Origin: an uncultured Alphaproteobacteria bacterium
GTDB taxonomy: Bacteria; Pseudomonadota; Alphaproteobacteria; GCA-2731375
Assembly: GCA_951812805.1 (NCBI GenBank)
Contig: CATOSZ010000001.1
Coordinates: 434,001 to 498,000 of the forward strand
Direction of reading: 5' to 3'
DNA length: 64,000 nucleotides
Both the position numbers and the translations under genes were made by a program. Below, piece after piece: positions 21,543 through 31,182 of the stretch. Under the pieces are notes generated by a model that saw nothing but the letters and a program-made list of their open reading frames with translations, made no database searches and was not told the origin of the DNA. Within the stretch, counting starts at the first letter, position 1; each line of letters opens with the position of its first letter.

Positions 21543-24500
21543 TCAGCCGGCGGCGAGGTCGAGCAGATCGACGTCGTCGCCCAAGCTGTCCCGCGCGATG
21601 TCGACCAGATGGCGGTGATGGGTGAAGAAGAGGACCTGGGTGTGCGTTGAGAGTTCGCGCAGGACCTGGAAGCCGGCCGCCGCCCGGGCGTCGTCGAAAT
21701 TGACGAACAGGTCGTCGGCCAGGAACGGCAGCGCCTGGCCCGCCTCGAGATGATTCTCGACGGCGGCGATCCTGAGCGCGAGATAGAGCTGGTCAGCGGT
21801 GCCCGTGCTCATGGCCGAGACGGCGACCGTTTCCCCGTCCGCCCGCCGGCCGACCAGGCGCGCCTGGTCGCGCTCGTCGTAATCGATGTCCAGGCCGGCG
21901 AAGGCGCCGCCGGTGATCGTGGCGAAATGCGTCGCCGCCCGGACGCGCAGCGGGGTCTGCATGTCGCGCAGGTAGCGCTCGATGGCCCACCCCAGCAGGA
22001 TCGCCGACCCGCGAGTCCGGGCATAGCTGGCGGCCGCCTCGCGCAACGCGGCGATCGCCTCCTGGCGCTGCCACTCGGCCCGCGCGGCCCCGTCGTCACC
22101 GCCCGCCGCCCTGTAAGCTTCCCGCGCGAGGGTGCGGGCGGCACTCGCCTCGGTCAGCCGATTCCGTGCCGTGCTCGCGGCCTCGGCCACCGAGCTTTCC
22201 CGCGCCGCGATCAGGTCGATGTCGACCGTGACGCAATCACGTTCCAGATCCTCGATCGCCAGGCCGTCCCCCTGAGCCGTCAGGGTGTCGCGGGTCTGGG
22301 CGAGTTCCGCCCGAAGTTTCCGCCGCTCGTCGGACGCGGCGATCGCATGCTCCAGATCCCCGTTGCTTTCGACGCCGGCCAATCGCCGCAACCGCTCGAT
22401 CTCCCGCGCCGCCTCGCCCCGTCGTCGGTGCAGTTCGCCCCGCTGCCCGTCGAGCCTCTCGACGTCGCCGCGCGCGTTCCGCTCGCGCTCGGCCAGGCGG
22501 CGTGCCTCGGCCAGGCGTGCTTCGAGGGACCGTGCGGCGGGGTCCGGCGGCTCGCCCGCGAGATCCGGCGCCAGTTCCGCCACGAGGGCCGCGGCCCGCT
22601 CCTCGAACAGTGCGACGTCGCGTTCCATTTTGGCGATCCGGGGCAGGTGGGTCTCGTCGATTTGCGCCCGCAGACCTCGCATCTCGTCCAGCACGTCGAG
22701 CTGTGCCGCGACGGCGGCCGGCGGCGATCCGGGGGGCAGGCCCAGTGCCGACAGTGCGGTCTCCCATTCGCCGTTCCAGGCGTCCCAGGCCGCCGTGGCG
22801 CGGGCCGCGTCCCGGCGGCAGCGGTCGCGTTCGCCGCGAACTTCGCGCACCGCCTCGTCTTTCCGGGCCCGGTCCGCCCGCTCGGCGTCGCCTGCGCGCA
22901 AGGTATCCGCGGCGAGGTCGCGCAAGCGCGGCAACTCCCCCGCCGTGAGGGGGCCGGGTTCGATATCCAGTGCGCCCAGGACCTGGCCGAGCATCGTCGC
23001 AGCCGCCTGCGCCCGATCGCGTACCGCCGCCGCGTCCCGCTCCGCCCGCCGGGCGGCCTCCGCGCTCTCCAGCGCCGCCTCGCGCATCGAGAGCCATTCC
23101 AGCATGCTTCCGGGCTCGCGCGGGTGCAGCCCCGCCGGCGACCAGAGCGCGATCCAGGTCGCCTCGAGGGCCTCACCCTCGCTCTCCTGTTCGTCCCGGC
23201 GGACGTGAAGGCGGGCGAGGCGGTCGCGGAGTTCCGCCAGGGCGCGGGCCATTTCGGCCAGGCGTCCGACAGCCTCCGCCTTCTCGAAACGCCGATCCGC
23301 GGCGCCGTCCGCGTCCGTGATCGCCGCCTCGAAATCCAGCGCCAGGATTTCCGTGTCTTCGTCGTCGACCGGTGTGGCGGGGCCGACGACATGGTGGGGG
23401 CGGAGGCGGCGCCACAGATCGTCGCGCCGTGCACGTGCGTCGTCGAGAACCTCAGGCGCGATTCCCATGTCGGCCCGCGCGGCCTGTTCATAGGCAGGGG
23501 CCCGCGTATCCAGCTCGCGCTCGGCGGTCTCGATATCATTGGCGAGGTCGCGCCGGCGTTGCGCCCACGCCGCGAGGTCGTCGCGCGCGGCCGTGACTGT
23601 CACCCGGGCAGGCACCGCCAGGCCGGCCAGCCGGTCGACATCGTCGACCGCGGGATGCAGGGCGGCGAGGCGGCCCGCGATCACGGTGGCGGCGTCTCCG
23701 GCCCGGCGCTCCAGCTCGCCGAGATGGGCAAAGCCGCCGTCGTCCCGCTCCACCTCGGCCAATGACCGGGCGAGGTCGCCGAGATCCCGTTCCGGCGGTA
23801 GGGCGTCCAGCTCGGCCGTTCGGTCGGCCAACCGGGCCTCGGCCTCGTCCAGGGCCTCGTTCCGGTTCGCCTGCTCCGAGGTGACCTCGCCCCGTCGCGT
23901 CAGCAAGGCACGCGCGCCGGCGACGACGGTGCGGGGCGCGATCTCCTCGCCGCCGCCGTGCCAGCCGATATCACCGGCGAGATTGCGCAGGCGGGCCTGC
24001 GCCTCCGCCAGCTCGGCACGTCGGTTGGGCAGGTCCGCGACCTCTTTCGCCGTCGTCAATCGCCGCTCGCCCAGGTCTTCGATCTCGTCGGCGCGGGCGG
24101 GGAGGGTGCCATCGCGCGCGGCCGCCTCGACCGCCGCGCGCGCCGTCGCCAGCTCGAAATCGAGAATGCCGATCTGCGTCGACAGGTCTTCCATCGTCCG
24201 CCGCGCGCCCTCGAATTCGGGGCGGGCCGCCTCCGACAGCTCGACCACGTCGCCGAGCTCGTCGAGGGTCGTCGTCAGCGCGGCCTTCCGTACGACATGG
24301 GGGTAGACCCGTCGGATGCGTGCGAGGCGACGGGCCTCGGCCTCGTGCCCTTCGGCTTCCGCCGCGACCTCGGCCAGCATCGCCTCCGCCGTTTCCAGAT
24401 CGCGTTTCAACGCGAGCCAGGTCTTGCTCGTCAATGTCTGTTCCCGCAGCAGCGCCCGCGCGTCCTTCAGTCGGCTCTCGGCCTGCGTGAAGCGACGGTG

Positions 24501-25040
24501 GCCGGCGCGTCGCTTGCCCCATATCGCGTCCGCGTCGCTCTCCAGCTCGGCCAGGCGCCGGCGCAGGCCGGCGATCCCGGTACCGGCAGAGAACAGCATC
24601 TGGCCGATATCGTCGCTCGCATCGAGGATATCCCGGCCGCCCGCCTCCAGGCGGACATGGTCGAGGCTGAACATGCGCTCGAAGAAGGCGCGGTCCGCCG
24701 TCGCGAGATAAGGTCTGAGCGCCGCCTCACCCTCAGCCAACGCTTCACCGTCGCCATCCAGTAAGGTGTTGGCGTTGCCCTTGCGGCGTCGAACCTCCAG
24801 CCGCGCCTCGCCGTCCCGTAGTACGGCCCCCAACAACATGCCGCCATAGCCGTGGCGAAAGCCGAAGGGGGTGCGCTGCGGCATGCCGAAGAGCAAGTCG
24901 CCGACGGCGGCAAGCGTGGTCGATTTTCCCGCCTCGTTCGGTCCGAAGACGATATGCAGGTCGCACGGCGACGCCGGCAGACCCAGGCTGCGCTCGGTGA
25001 AATGGCCGTAGCGGACGAGGTCCAGCCGTTCGAGGCGCAT
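21543..25040 (-). CDS. YhaN-like SMC/Rad50-type ATPase
   Basis: A 1165-residue SbcC/Rad50-like ATPase. The Walker A motif FGPNEAGKST is at residues 32-41. A very long Glu/Arg/Ala-rich coiled coil covers about residues 170-1000. The C-terminal half holds the ABC signature-like STGTADQLYLALRIA, the Walker B PFLADDLFVNFDD and the switch His in FFTHHRHL. The Walker A GPNEAGKST form is typical of YhaN. It follows the Mre11-like phosphoesterase gene by three bases, so the two probably form a nuclease-ATPase complex acting on DNA ends. No zinc hook CxxC was noticed in the coil. Confidence 0.88.
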   Translation of the reverse strand: MRLERLDLVRYGHFTERSLGLPASPCDLHIVFGPNEAGKSTTLAAVGDLLFGMPQRTPFGFRHGYGGMLLGAVLRDGEARLEVRRRKGNANTLLDGDGEALAEGEAALRPYLATADRAFFERMFSLDHVRLEAGGRDILDASDDIGQMLFSAGTGIAGLRRRLAELESDADAIWGKRRAGHRRFTQAESRLKDARALLREQTLTSKTWLALKRDLETAEAMLAEVAAEAEGHEAEARRLARIRRVYPHVVRKAALTTTLDELGDVVELSEAARPEFEGARRTMEDLSTQIGILDFELATARAAVEAAARDGTLPARADEIEDLGERRLTTAKEVADLPNRRAELAEAQARLRNLAGDIGWHGGGEEIAPRTVVAGARALLTRRGEVTSEQANRNEALDEAEARLADRTAELDALPPERDLGDLARSLAEVERDDGGFAHLGELERRAGDAATVIAGRLAALHPAVDDVDRLAGLAVPARVTVTAARDDLAAWAQRRRDLANDIETAERELDTRAPAYEQAARADMGIAPEVLDDARARRDDLWRRLRPHHVVGPATPVDDEDTEILALDFEAAITDADGAADRRFEKAEAVGRLAEMARALAELRDRLARLHVRRDEQESEGEALEATWIALWSPAGLHPREPGSMLEWLSMREAALESAEAARRAERDAAAVRDRAQAAATMLGQVLGALDIEPGPLTAGELPRLRDLAADTLRAGDAERADRARKDEAVREVRGERDRCRRDAARATAAWDAWNGEWETALSALGLPPGSPPAAVAAQLDVLDEMRGLRAQIDETHLPRIAKMERDVALFEERAAALVAELAPDLAGEPPDPAARSLEARLAEARRLAERERNARGDVERLDGQRGELHRRRGEAAREIERLRRLAGVESNGDLEHAIAASDERRKLRAELAQTRDTLTAQGDGLAIEDLERDCVTVDIDLIAARESSVAEAASTARNRLTEASAARTLAREAYRAAGGDDGAARAEWQRQEAIAALREAAASYARTRGSAILLGWAIERYLRDMQTPLRVRAATHFATITGGAFAGLDIDYDERDQARLVGRRADGETVAVSAMSTGTADQLYLALRIAAVENHLEAGQALPFLADDLFVNFDDARAAAGFQVLRELSTHTQVLFFTHHRHLVDIARDSLGDDVDLLDLAAG

Positions 25041-25043
25041 CGC

Positions 25044-26315
25044 CTAGGCCTCGCCTTCGACGTCGAGGCGGGCGAAGAGATGGGGCTCGACCGCGCGGGC
25101 CAGCGCCCGGTGGTCGCCCTCGATCGCCAGGCGGAGGACGTCGTCCTCGACCTCCTCGCGGGCTTCTCGGGGCAGGGCGCCGACCATGGCGCCGATGTCG
25201 CTCTCGAAACGTTGCGCCAGGTCTTCGAGATCGCCCTCCGTCAGCGTGCCCAGGATCCGACGCAGGTCCTCGACGCCTTCGCCACCCGTCGCGTCGGCCA
25301 GGGGCGCGGTCGCGATGGCGATCTTCTCTACCCAGGCGACGCCTTCGCCGAGGCCGAGGGCGAGGGCCCGCACTTCGGCCAGCAGCTCGTCGCCGGCGGC
25401 GTGCAGGCGGGCGTGCAGCGGGCTGCGCCCCTCCAGATGCAAGCGGCAGGCGAGCAGGCGGCCCTCGGCCCGAGTCGCGACCGCGGCCTCCAGCACCGTG
25501 CGAACCGCGTTGTGAATTCTTGCCATGTCGTCGAGATCGGTGACATCGGCCCGGACGTTCTCCCAGCGGACGATGTCGTAGGCCCGCGCGTCCACCGCGA
25601 CCACCTCGCCGCCGTCGACCGTCACCGCCATCGCGCCCTTCGGGCCCGTCTCGCGGATGTGGCGGCCTTGCAGGTTTCCGGAAAAGACGATGTGCGGCCG
25701 TTCGTGCAGGACCTCGCCCTGGTGGACATGGCCGAGCGCCCAATAGTCGTAGCCCGTGTTTACCAGATCGGCGAGGGTGCAGGGCGCGTAGTTCGCATGT
25801 CCGCCCCGGCCGCCGAGGCCGGTGTGCAGGACCCCGATGTTGAAACGGCCGGCGAGCGGTGCGGGATACGCCAGGGCCAGATTGTCGTCGACGTCGCGCC
25901 GGGGAAAGCTCTGGCCATGCAACGCGACCGGCAGGTCGGGATGGTGGAACGTCTCGGGCGCTTTGGTGCCGAAGGTCTTCACGTTGCCGGGCAGCGGCAG
26001 ATGGCGGGTGATCTCGCTCTCGGCGTCGTGGTTGCCGTGCAGCAGATAGACCGGGATCGAGGCGGCATCGAGCCTGCCCATCTGCGCCGCGAAATAGAGG
26101 CCGGTCGAATAGTCGCGCCACTCGCCATCATAGAGATCGCCGGCGATGACCATGAAGTCGATCCGCTCGGCGATGGCGTCGTCGATCAGCCGTTCGAAGG
26201 CCTCGCGTGCCGCGCCGCGAATACGCTCCGCCGTCGCGTCCTCCTGTCCCGCCAGGCCGCGGAGCGGGCTGTCCAAATGGATATCGGCGGCGTGCAGGAA
26301 ACGAAATTCGGTCAA
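25044..26315 (-). CDS. YhaO-like metallophosphoesterase (Mre11/SbcD type)
   Basis: A 423-residue nuclease-type calcineurin phosphoesterase. Metal motifs appear in order: Asp11 and His13 (HAADIHLDSPL), GDLYDG near 60, GNHDAE near 95, an LHTG stretch, and GHVHQ near 190. These are the five phosphodiesterase motifs of Mre11. The C-terminal part is acidic and helical, suitable for capping the ATPase. The TTG at 26315 was chosen because it is followed at once by the family start TEFRFLHAADIH and has GGAGG nine bases upstream. An ATG at 26369 would add 18 non-conserved residues. Confidence 0.9.
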   Translation of the reverse strand: MTEFRFLHAADIHLDSPLRGLAGQEDATAERIRGAAREAFERLIDDAIAERIDFMVIAGDLYDGEWRDYSTGLYFAAQMGRLDAASIPVYLLHGNHDAESEITRHLPLPGNVKTFGTKAPETFHHPDLPVALHGQSFPRRDVDDNLALAYPAPLAGRFNIGVLHTGLGGRGGHANYAPCTLADLVNTGYDYWALGHVHQGEVLHERPHIVFSGNLQGRHIRETGPKGAMAVTVDGGEVVAVDARAYDIVRWENVRADVTDLDDMARIHNAVRTVLEAAVATRAEGRLLACRLHLEGRSPLHARLHAAGDELLAEVRALALGLGEGVAWVEKIAIATAPLADATGGEGVEDLRRILGTLTEGDLEDLAQRFESDIGAMVGALPREAREEVEDDVLRLAIEGDHRALARAVEPHLFARLDVEGEA

Positions 26316-26393
26316 GATGCGGGACCTCCGCCGCCCGGGGGCCGTGAATCGATTCCCTGATGCTCCCACGCCCCCTCCGGCGGGCGCAAGCGA

Positions 26394-27512
26394 TCAGGCG
26401 CGGACGCTCATCAACGCCGGCCCCAGGCTCGCGACGTCGACCTCGAGGCCGAGGCCGGGCGCGTTCGGGGCGGCACCGATACCGCCGGCGGAGCGGGGCC
26501 GGTGGCCGGCGATATGCTCGTTCGTCCAGTCGTTCATGAAGGATACGGTCAGCAGCTGGTCCGCCTTGGTGCTGGCGGTCAGATGCGCGACGGCGGCGGT
26601 CACCAGGTCGCCGCCCCAGGTGTCCTCGATCGTCACTTTCAGGCCGAGCTGGTCGCAAAGGTCGCGCACCAGCTTGGAGCCGGTGAGGCCGGCGAACTTG
26701 GAGAGCTTCAGATTGATGCCCTCCATGCCGGCGGCCGCGTTGGCCCGCAGCAGGGCCGGCACGTCGGTGATGACCTCGTCCAGCACCATCGGCAGGCTGG
26801 TGTGGCGGCGGACGTGCAGGCATTCCTCCAGGGTCTTGCACGGTTCTTCGAAGATCACCCGGTCGAGCGGCTCCAGCAGGCGGGCGGCGACCATGGCATC
26901 GGCCAGGCGCCAGCCCCCATTGGCGTCGGCGACGATCAATGCGCCGTCGTCCAGGACCCGCGCGACGGCCCGCACCCGGGCGGCGTCTTCGTGCGGGTCG
27001 GCGCCGAGCTTCAGCTGAAAGCGGGCGATGCCCTCGGCCTGCCAGCCCTGCACCTGGGCGGCCATCGCCTCGGCCGGGCCAAGGGGGACCGCCTTGTAAA
27101 GCGGAAAACTCTCCTGCAGCCGGCCGCCCAGCAGGCTTGCGACGTCCCGGCCCGTGGCCTTGCCGAGCAGATCCCAGCAGGCGATGTCGAGCGGGCTCTT
27201 GGCATAGGCATGGCCGCGCAGGCGCGCGTCCATCGCCGCATGCACGGCGCCGAGGTTCGTTGGGTCGAGGCCGAGCAGTCCCGGCGCCATCTGCTCGAGC
27301 GCGGCGCGTGCGCCCAGGCCATGGCTCGCCAGATAAAGCGGCCCCAGCGGACAGACCTCGCCCCAGCCGTCGAGGCCCTGATCGGTGCGCAGACGGACGA
27401 CGGTACTCGGCAAGCTTTCGACGACCTGGCCACCCGACATGACATAGGTGCCGTGCGCATAGGTCAGGTCGTAGCCGTAGATCTCGACCGCATCGATCCG
27501 CATGTCCCGCAT
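26394..27512 (-). CDS. Mandelate racemase/muconate lactonizing enzyme-family protein
   Basis: A 372-residue enolase-superfamily enzyme. The barrel residues are in place: Lys168 in FQLKLG, metal ligands Asp196 (DANGG), Glu222 (EEP) and Asp245/Glu246 (LDE), and Lys269 on the opposite face (NLKLSKFAGLT). Two facing lysines suit racemases or dehydratases of amino-acid-like substrates. The closest pattern I recall is cis-3-hydroxy-L-proline dehydratase or proline-betaine epimerase, but this is not certain. Starts at 27512 and 27503 are both possible. It is divergent from the disrupted aminopeptidase gene. Confidence 0.85.
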   Translation of the reverse strand: MRDMRIDAVEIYGYDLTYAHGTYVMSGGQVVESLPSTVVRLRTDQGLDGWGEVCPLGPLYLASHGLGARAALEQMAPGLLGLDPTNLGAVHAAMDARLRGHAYAKSPLDIACWDLLGKATGRDVASLLGGRLQESFPLYKAVPLGPAEAMAAQVQGWQAEGIARFQLKLGADPHEDAARVRAVARVLDDGALIVADANGGWRLADAMVAARLLEPLDRVIFEEPCKTLEECLHVRRHTSLPMVLDEVITDVPALLRANAAAGMEGINLKLSKFAGLTGSKLVRDLCDQLGLKVTIEDTWGGDLVTAAVAHLTASTKADQLLTVSFMNDWTNEHIAGHRPRSAGGIGAAPNAPGLGLEVDVASLGPALMSVRA

Positions 27513-27607
27513 CCCATCGTCTCAATAGGGCCGGGGATTCTAGCAGATGATGCACGCCCTGAACCGGTGTATTCTCATTCTCGTCGGTAGGAGGGTGGGA
27601 CGCGGAC

Positions 27608-28206
27608 ATGGATATCGGACGAAATATCGCCAGGGTGGTGGCGATCGTCGCCCTTCTGCTGGCGGGCGGCCTGGAAGCGGCGCTAGCTGTCGCGGTGCCG
27701 GCGGGCAAGCTTCCGAGTGGTGTGACGCCGACGCATTATCGGCTCGACCTCGCAATCGATCCGAAACAGGAACGGTTCTCGGGCGAGGTGCGTATCGACG
27801 TCACGCTTGCCGAGGCCACGACGCGCATTTGGCTGCATGGCCGCGGGTTGGACGTATCGGATGCCCATGTGGTGACGGCGACGGGCGCGCGGGTCGGCGC
27901 GATCTACCGCGAAGAGGGCGAGAGCGGTGTCGTCAGGCTGGATGCCGAAGAGGCGGTCGGTCCGGGCGCCGTGACCCTGGTCTTCCGCTACGGCGCGCCC
28001 TTCAACCGATCCCTCGAGGGCCTCTATCGTGTCGAGCACGGGGGGCGGGCCTATGCCTATACCCAGTTCCAGCCGCTGTCGGCCCGGCGCGCCTTTCCGG
28101 GCTTCGACGAGCCGCGCTTCAAGACGCCCTTCGACATCGCGATTACCACCGGTGCCTCCGACAACGCCATTTCGAACGGACCGGCGCGCGAGACGCTGGC
28201 CCTGGC
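27608..28206 (+). pseudogene. M1-family aminopeptidase, 5' part only, cut by IS21 copy 1
   Basis: About 200 residues remain of a zinc aminopeptidase normally about 850 long. A signal peptide (VVAIVALLLAGGLEAALA) ends near residue 27. The N-terminal beta domain follows with PTHYRLDLAIDP, the FSGEVRIDV strand, and the AYTQFQPLSARRAFPGFDEPRFK block. The HEXXH catalytic domain is missing. The frame enters the insertion element at 28207 and stops at 28321. AGGAGG stands upstream of ATG 27608. The missing 3' part is not found beyond the element or anywhere else in the window, so more than a simple insertion has happened. Confidence 0.9.
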
Positions 28207-28277
28207 TGTCAATCAGCATTTAATTCTGACCCCCTATCGGCGTGCAAAATTGACCCCCCCCCTTGCTTCGACGGAGG

Positions 28278-28380
28278 TTGTCCCGGTAGTCCACGGGAGG
28301 GCCCCGCGCGGCTTCGTGTAGCGCTTTGCGTTACGCGGAGCGAAGCCGCGTGGGAGGGGCCTGTGGGCCCACCGGGACAA
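28278..28380. repeat. 103-base hyphenated palindrome inside IS21 copy 1
   Basis: The outer arms 28278-28287 and 28371-28380 are complementary (TTGTCCCGGT and its reverse complement). An inner stem pairs 28307-28316 with 28341-28350 (CGCGGCTTCG). GGGCCC-type pairing lies between them. The same structure occurs in copy 2, offset by 15887. It may be a small non-autonomous repeat captured by the element, or a structured leader. Confidence 0.7.
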
Positions 28381-28495
28381 CCGGGCCGGCGGCGGAACGT
28401 GGGGATCAGGTGGGGTTCTTGAAGTGGCAATGAGCTTTTGAAGTAGTGTCCAGACTGTTCTGCAAGTTTGTCATGGCTGCCGATGAGGGCCACCG

Positions 28496-28541
28496 GCATG
28501 CCTGGCGCGGAGATTTCGATTGCTCGGAGCGCCAGGCATGC
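28496..28541. terminator. Strong hairpin behind transposase remnant, IS21 copy 1
   Basis: The arms 28496-28508 and 28529-28541 are perfectly complementary over 13 bases with a 20-base loop. It lies just past the stop of the minus-strand transposase remnant, where a terminator would be expected. No T-run follows. The same hairpin is in copy 2. Confidence 0.5.
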
Positions 28542-28551
28542 CGAGCCGCCG

Positions 28552-28680
28552 TCAGGCGGCTTTCTGGATGCGTTCGCTTTTGCTCTCCTTGAGATGGATC
28601 ATGTTGAGCTAGCGGTTGGCATCCAGCCAGTCCTCATGGATTTCGATCGCGAGAGCCCGGACCAGCCGGAGGCAGCTCAT
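28552..28680 (-). pseudogene. C-terminal remnant of an IS256/Mutator-like transposase within IS21
   Basis: On the minus strand the frame ending at the TGA 28552-28554 reads CLRLVRALAIEIHEDWLDANR, then a TAG at 28609-28611, then LNMIHLKESKSERIQKAA. RALAxEIHExWxxANRYLNM resembles the C-terminus of IS256-type transposases, with the stop replacing a Tyr codon. It lies inside the IS21 ends and is repeated in copy 2, so it is a fossil carried by this IS21 lineage. The family assignment is from memory. Confidence 0.5.
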
Positions 28681-28775
28681 CCACCCCATCGGCCCGGACT
28701 TGTGCCCCAGCTACGAAACCCCTTTTGCAGAACAATCTGTACAGGACCCGTTTTGATTTGCCCGCCTTTGCGATG

Positions 28776-28824
28776 AAAGCCCCCAGGCTGATTGGCTCCA
28801 TATAGCGGATCAGCCTGGGGCTTT
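28776..28824. terminator. Hairpin downstream of istB, IS21 copy 1
   Basis: The arms CCCCAGGCTGAT (28781-28792) and ATCAGCCTGGGG (28809-28820) pair over 12 bases, extended by flanking AAAGC/GCTTT. The structure lies 14 bases past the istB stop at 28838 on the minus strand and is the likely end of the istAB transcript. Its flanking A and T bases could let it work in both directions. Confidence 0.65.
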
Positions 28825-28837
28825 GCTTACAGGGCGG

Positions 28838-29569
28838 CTACTTTTGTCGTCGCTGTTTGCTTTGTGCGAAGCGGTAAGACATGTTGCCTGTTTCGATGAT
28901 TGCGCAGTGATGCGTTACACGATCCAGCAACGCGGTTGTCATTTTTGCATCTCCGAAGACGGAGACCCATTCCCCGAACTCCAGATTGGTGGTGATGATG
29001 ACGCTGGTCTTCTCATAGAGTTTGCTGATCAGGTGGAACAAGAGCGCACCGCCGGATTTGGGGAATGGGATATAGCCCAGTTCGTCGATGATGACGCAAT
29101 CCATGGCCGTCAGTTGCCGGATGATCTTGCCGGCGTTGCCTTCGGCCTGTTCCTTGATCAGCGCATTGATCAGATCGACGGCGTTGAAGAAACGGACCTT
29201 CTTTCCCTGATTGATCAACAGCGTCCCCAGAGCAATGGCGATGTGGGTTTTGCCCGTACCGGTTCCGCCCACCAGAATGAGGTTGTGGGCCTCCTGGGTG
29301 AACTGCCCTGAGCAGAAGGGGTCGATTTGCGCTTGGGTGACGGCGGCTAGGCCGTAATCGAAAGTGGCGAAGTCCTTATGGTGGGGGAACTTCGAGGCCC
29401 GCATTTGGTGCTGGATAGAGCGCACCCGGCGCTCTACAGTCTCGGCGTCGATCAGTTGCTTTATCGCAGTGGTCAGACTTGGCGGCTTGCGCGCGGCCAG
29501 CAAAGCTTCGGCGCAAGCCGCCATTCCATACAGCCTCAGGGCGATCAGTTGGTCTATCAAAGCTTTCAT
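28838..29569 (-). CDS. istB: IS21-family helper ATPase IstB (copy 1)
   Basis: A 243-residue AAA+ protein that assists the IstA transposase and controls target choice. Walker A is GGTGTGKT at residues 101-108 and Walker B is [12 protein letters not shown] near 160. The ATG at 29569 overlaps the istA stop (ATGA). A further upstream in-frame start at 29593 is inside istA and less likely. The sequence is the same as copy 2, so this gene is intact although its istA is not. Confidence 0.95.
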   Translation of the reverse strand: MKALIDQLIALRLYGMAACAEALLAARKPPSLTTAIKQLIDAETVERRVRSIQHQMRASKFPHHKDFATFDYGLAAVTQAQIDPFCSGQFTQEAHNLILVGGTGTGKTHIAIALGTLLINQGKKVRFFNAVDLINALIKEQAEGNAGKIIRQLTAMDCVIIDELGYIPFPKSGGALLFHLISKLYEKTSVIITTNLEFGEWVSVFGDAKMTTALLDRVTHHCAIIETGNMSYRFAQSKQRRQK

Positions 29570-31066
29570 GCGACGGCCTCCCCGGCAACGCACAGCGTCT
29601 CATAGCGCTTGCAGTCCGCTTCGGGCCGCAAGGTCAGTTGCGGATAGGCGTGGCTCTCGCCCCATGGCGCGATGACCGGCTCCACCAGTTGGTTGATCAG
29701 ATTGATGATGGCCGGAAGGCGCAGCGTGTTCTGCTCCACGGCCAGTTCACAGGCTATCTCGACCACCTCGATCCCGTGATCCTGGGCCAGCAGGAGCAGA
29801 TCGACAAACTCCCGGTCCCCGCCTTTGCCGGCCATGTAATGCGCCCTGACCCGGTGCATCGCCTCAGGCAATTGCCAACCCACAAAGGGCGCGCCATCTC
29901 TCAGCGCGCCGGGCTTGCGGTCGAGTAGGGGCAGGTAATGCCAGGGCTCGAAATAGCTGGCGTTGCGGGTAAAGCGGCGCTTGTGCTCGGCAATCACATT
30001 CTGCCCTGACACAACCACGATCCGGTCCGCATAGGCGCGCAGAGAGACAAGCTCCCCGGCGAACCGGGAGGGGACGCTATAGCGATTGGTGGCATATTGG
30101 ACCAGACAGGTAGAGCGGACACGAGCGGCCTTCTCAACATAGCCGTCAAAAGCCCGGCCCAGGGGACGCAGTTCGGCGCACTCGTCTGCGAACACGTCCG
30201 AGATCTTGCGATCCGATTGTTCGGGGTGGGCGCGATTCGCCAATTCCTCGCAGCGCAGACGCAACCAGCCGTTCAGCGCATCCAGATCGTCAAAGGCGGG
30301 CTTGGGCGCAAACAGCTGTCCCCGCAGGAACCCAACCTGGTTCTCAATCTGACCCTTCTCCCACCCCGCCGCGGGGTGTGCAAGCAACCGGTTCCATCAC
30401 ATAGTGGTTCATCAACGCCAGAAAGCGCGGATGGAACACACGGTCCTTAGAGCGCGAAACATAGGTTACCATCGTCTTGGGGTTGTCGATGATCACCCGG
30501 CGCGGTACGCCGCCATAGAAAGACATCGCCCGTGCAAAGGCGTCCAGCACCATCTCCTGAGATTCGCTGGGATAGGCAACAACAAAGGGCTTGCGGCTAT
30601 GACATAGGCGGAAGTGGGCAACCTTTACCTTCTGCTCGACACCGCCCAGGACAGCGTATTCCGTGCTCCAGTCAAACTGGAGCGCGTCACCTGCCGTAAA
30701 GTGCAACGGAATGAACGCATCCCCCGATCCGGCGCCAGAACGCTTCAGGTCGCGGACAAACCTCTGAACCGTCGAGTAGGATCCGCTATAGCCTTCCGAC
30801 ACAAGCTGCTCATAAAGCTTCTTGGCCGTCCGGCGCTCACGGCGCGGGCGCCCCAGGTCCTGCTCAAAGAGCGCCCGAAGCCGGCTGGCGAAGCCATCGC
30901 TAAGCTTACGCCGGACGGGTGAAACGCGCCGCTGATAGCTCGGTGGATCGCCGTCCTTCAGATACTTCTTAATCGTGTTCCGCGACAAACCAGTCTGACG
31001 AGATACAGATCGGATACTCCGACCCTCCCGTAATATCCAACGTCGGATCTTCAATACGCTTTCCAT
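29566..31066 (-). pseudogene. istA: IS21-family transposase IstA, frameshifted (copy 1)
   Basis: Compared with copy 2, one extra G in the run 30373-30376 splits the gene into two frames, 31066 to about 30350 and about 30387 to 29566. The first part keeps the helix-turn-helix ([21 protein letters not shown]) and the first catalytic Asp in QFDWS. The second keeps the third DDE residue region (GQIEN) and the C-terminal domain. Functional IstA of about 499 residues would need frameshifting, so this copy is probably mobilised only in trans. Translation may start at ATG 31066 or GTG 31093. Confidence 0.9.
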
Positions 31067-31182
31067 CAATACCACCTGCTCTTTCCTCCGCACTGTTCCG
31101 TGCGGATGCTAGCGTTCCAGGTGGGTCAATTCTTACCGCTCATAACCCACCAAAGTGGGTCAGTTTTGCATGCCGATTCACA

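Larger units (their letters stand above)
28207..31182 (-). mobile_element. IS21-family element, copy 1 (defective istA)
   Basis: A 2976-base element with imperfect terminal inverted repeats. The left end begins TGTCAATCAGCATTTAATTC and the inverted right end TGTGAATCGGCATGCAAAAC. Both ends then repeat a TGACCC box twice, as in the multiple terminal repeats of IS21. It encodes istA (frameshifted) and istB on the minus strand. It matches copy 2 except for a 9-base versus 8-base C-tract near 28254 and an extra G at 30373-30376. No exact target-site duplication is seen: the left flank ends CCCTGGC and the right flank starts GCCTGGA. Confidence 0.93.

Noticed and set aside
28278..28380. The palindrome as an integron attC site
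   Set aside because: No R-box/L-box core sites or gene cassettes are present, and it lies within the IS21 ends in both copies.
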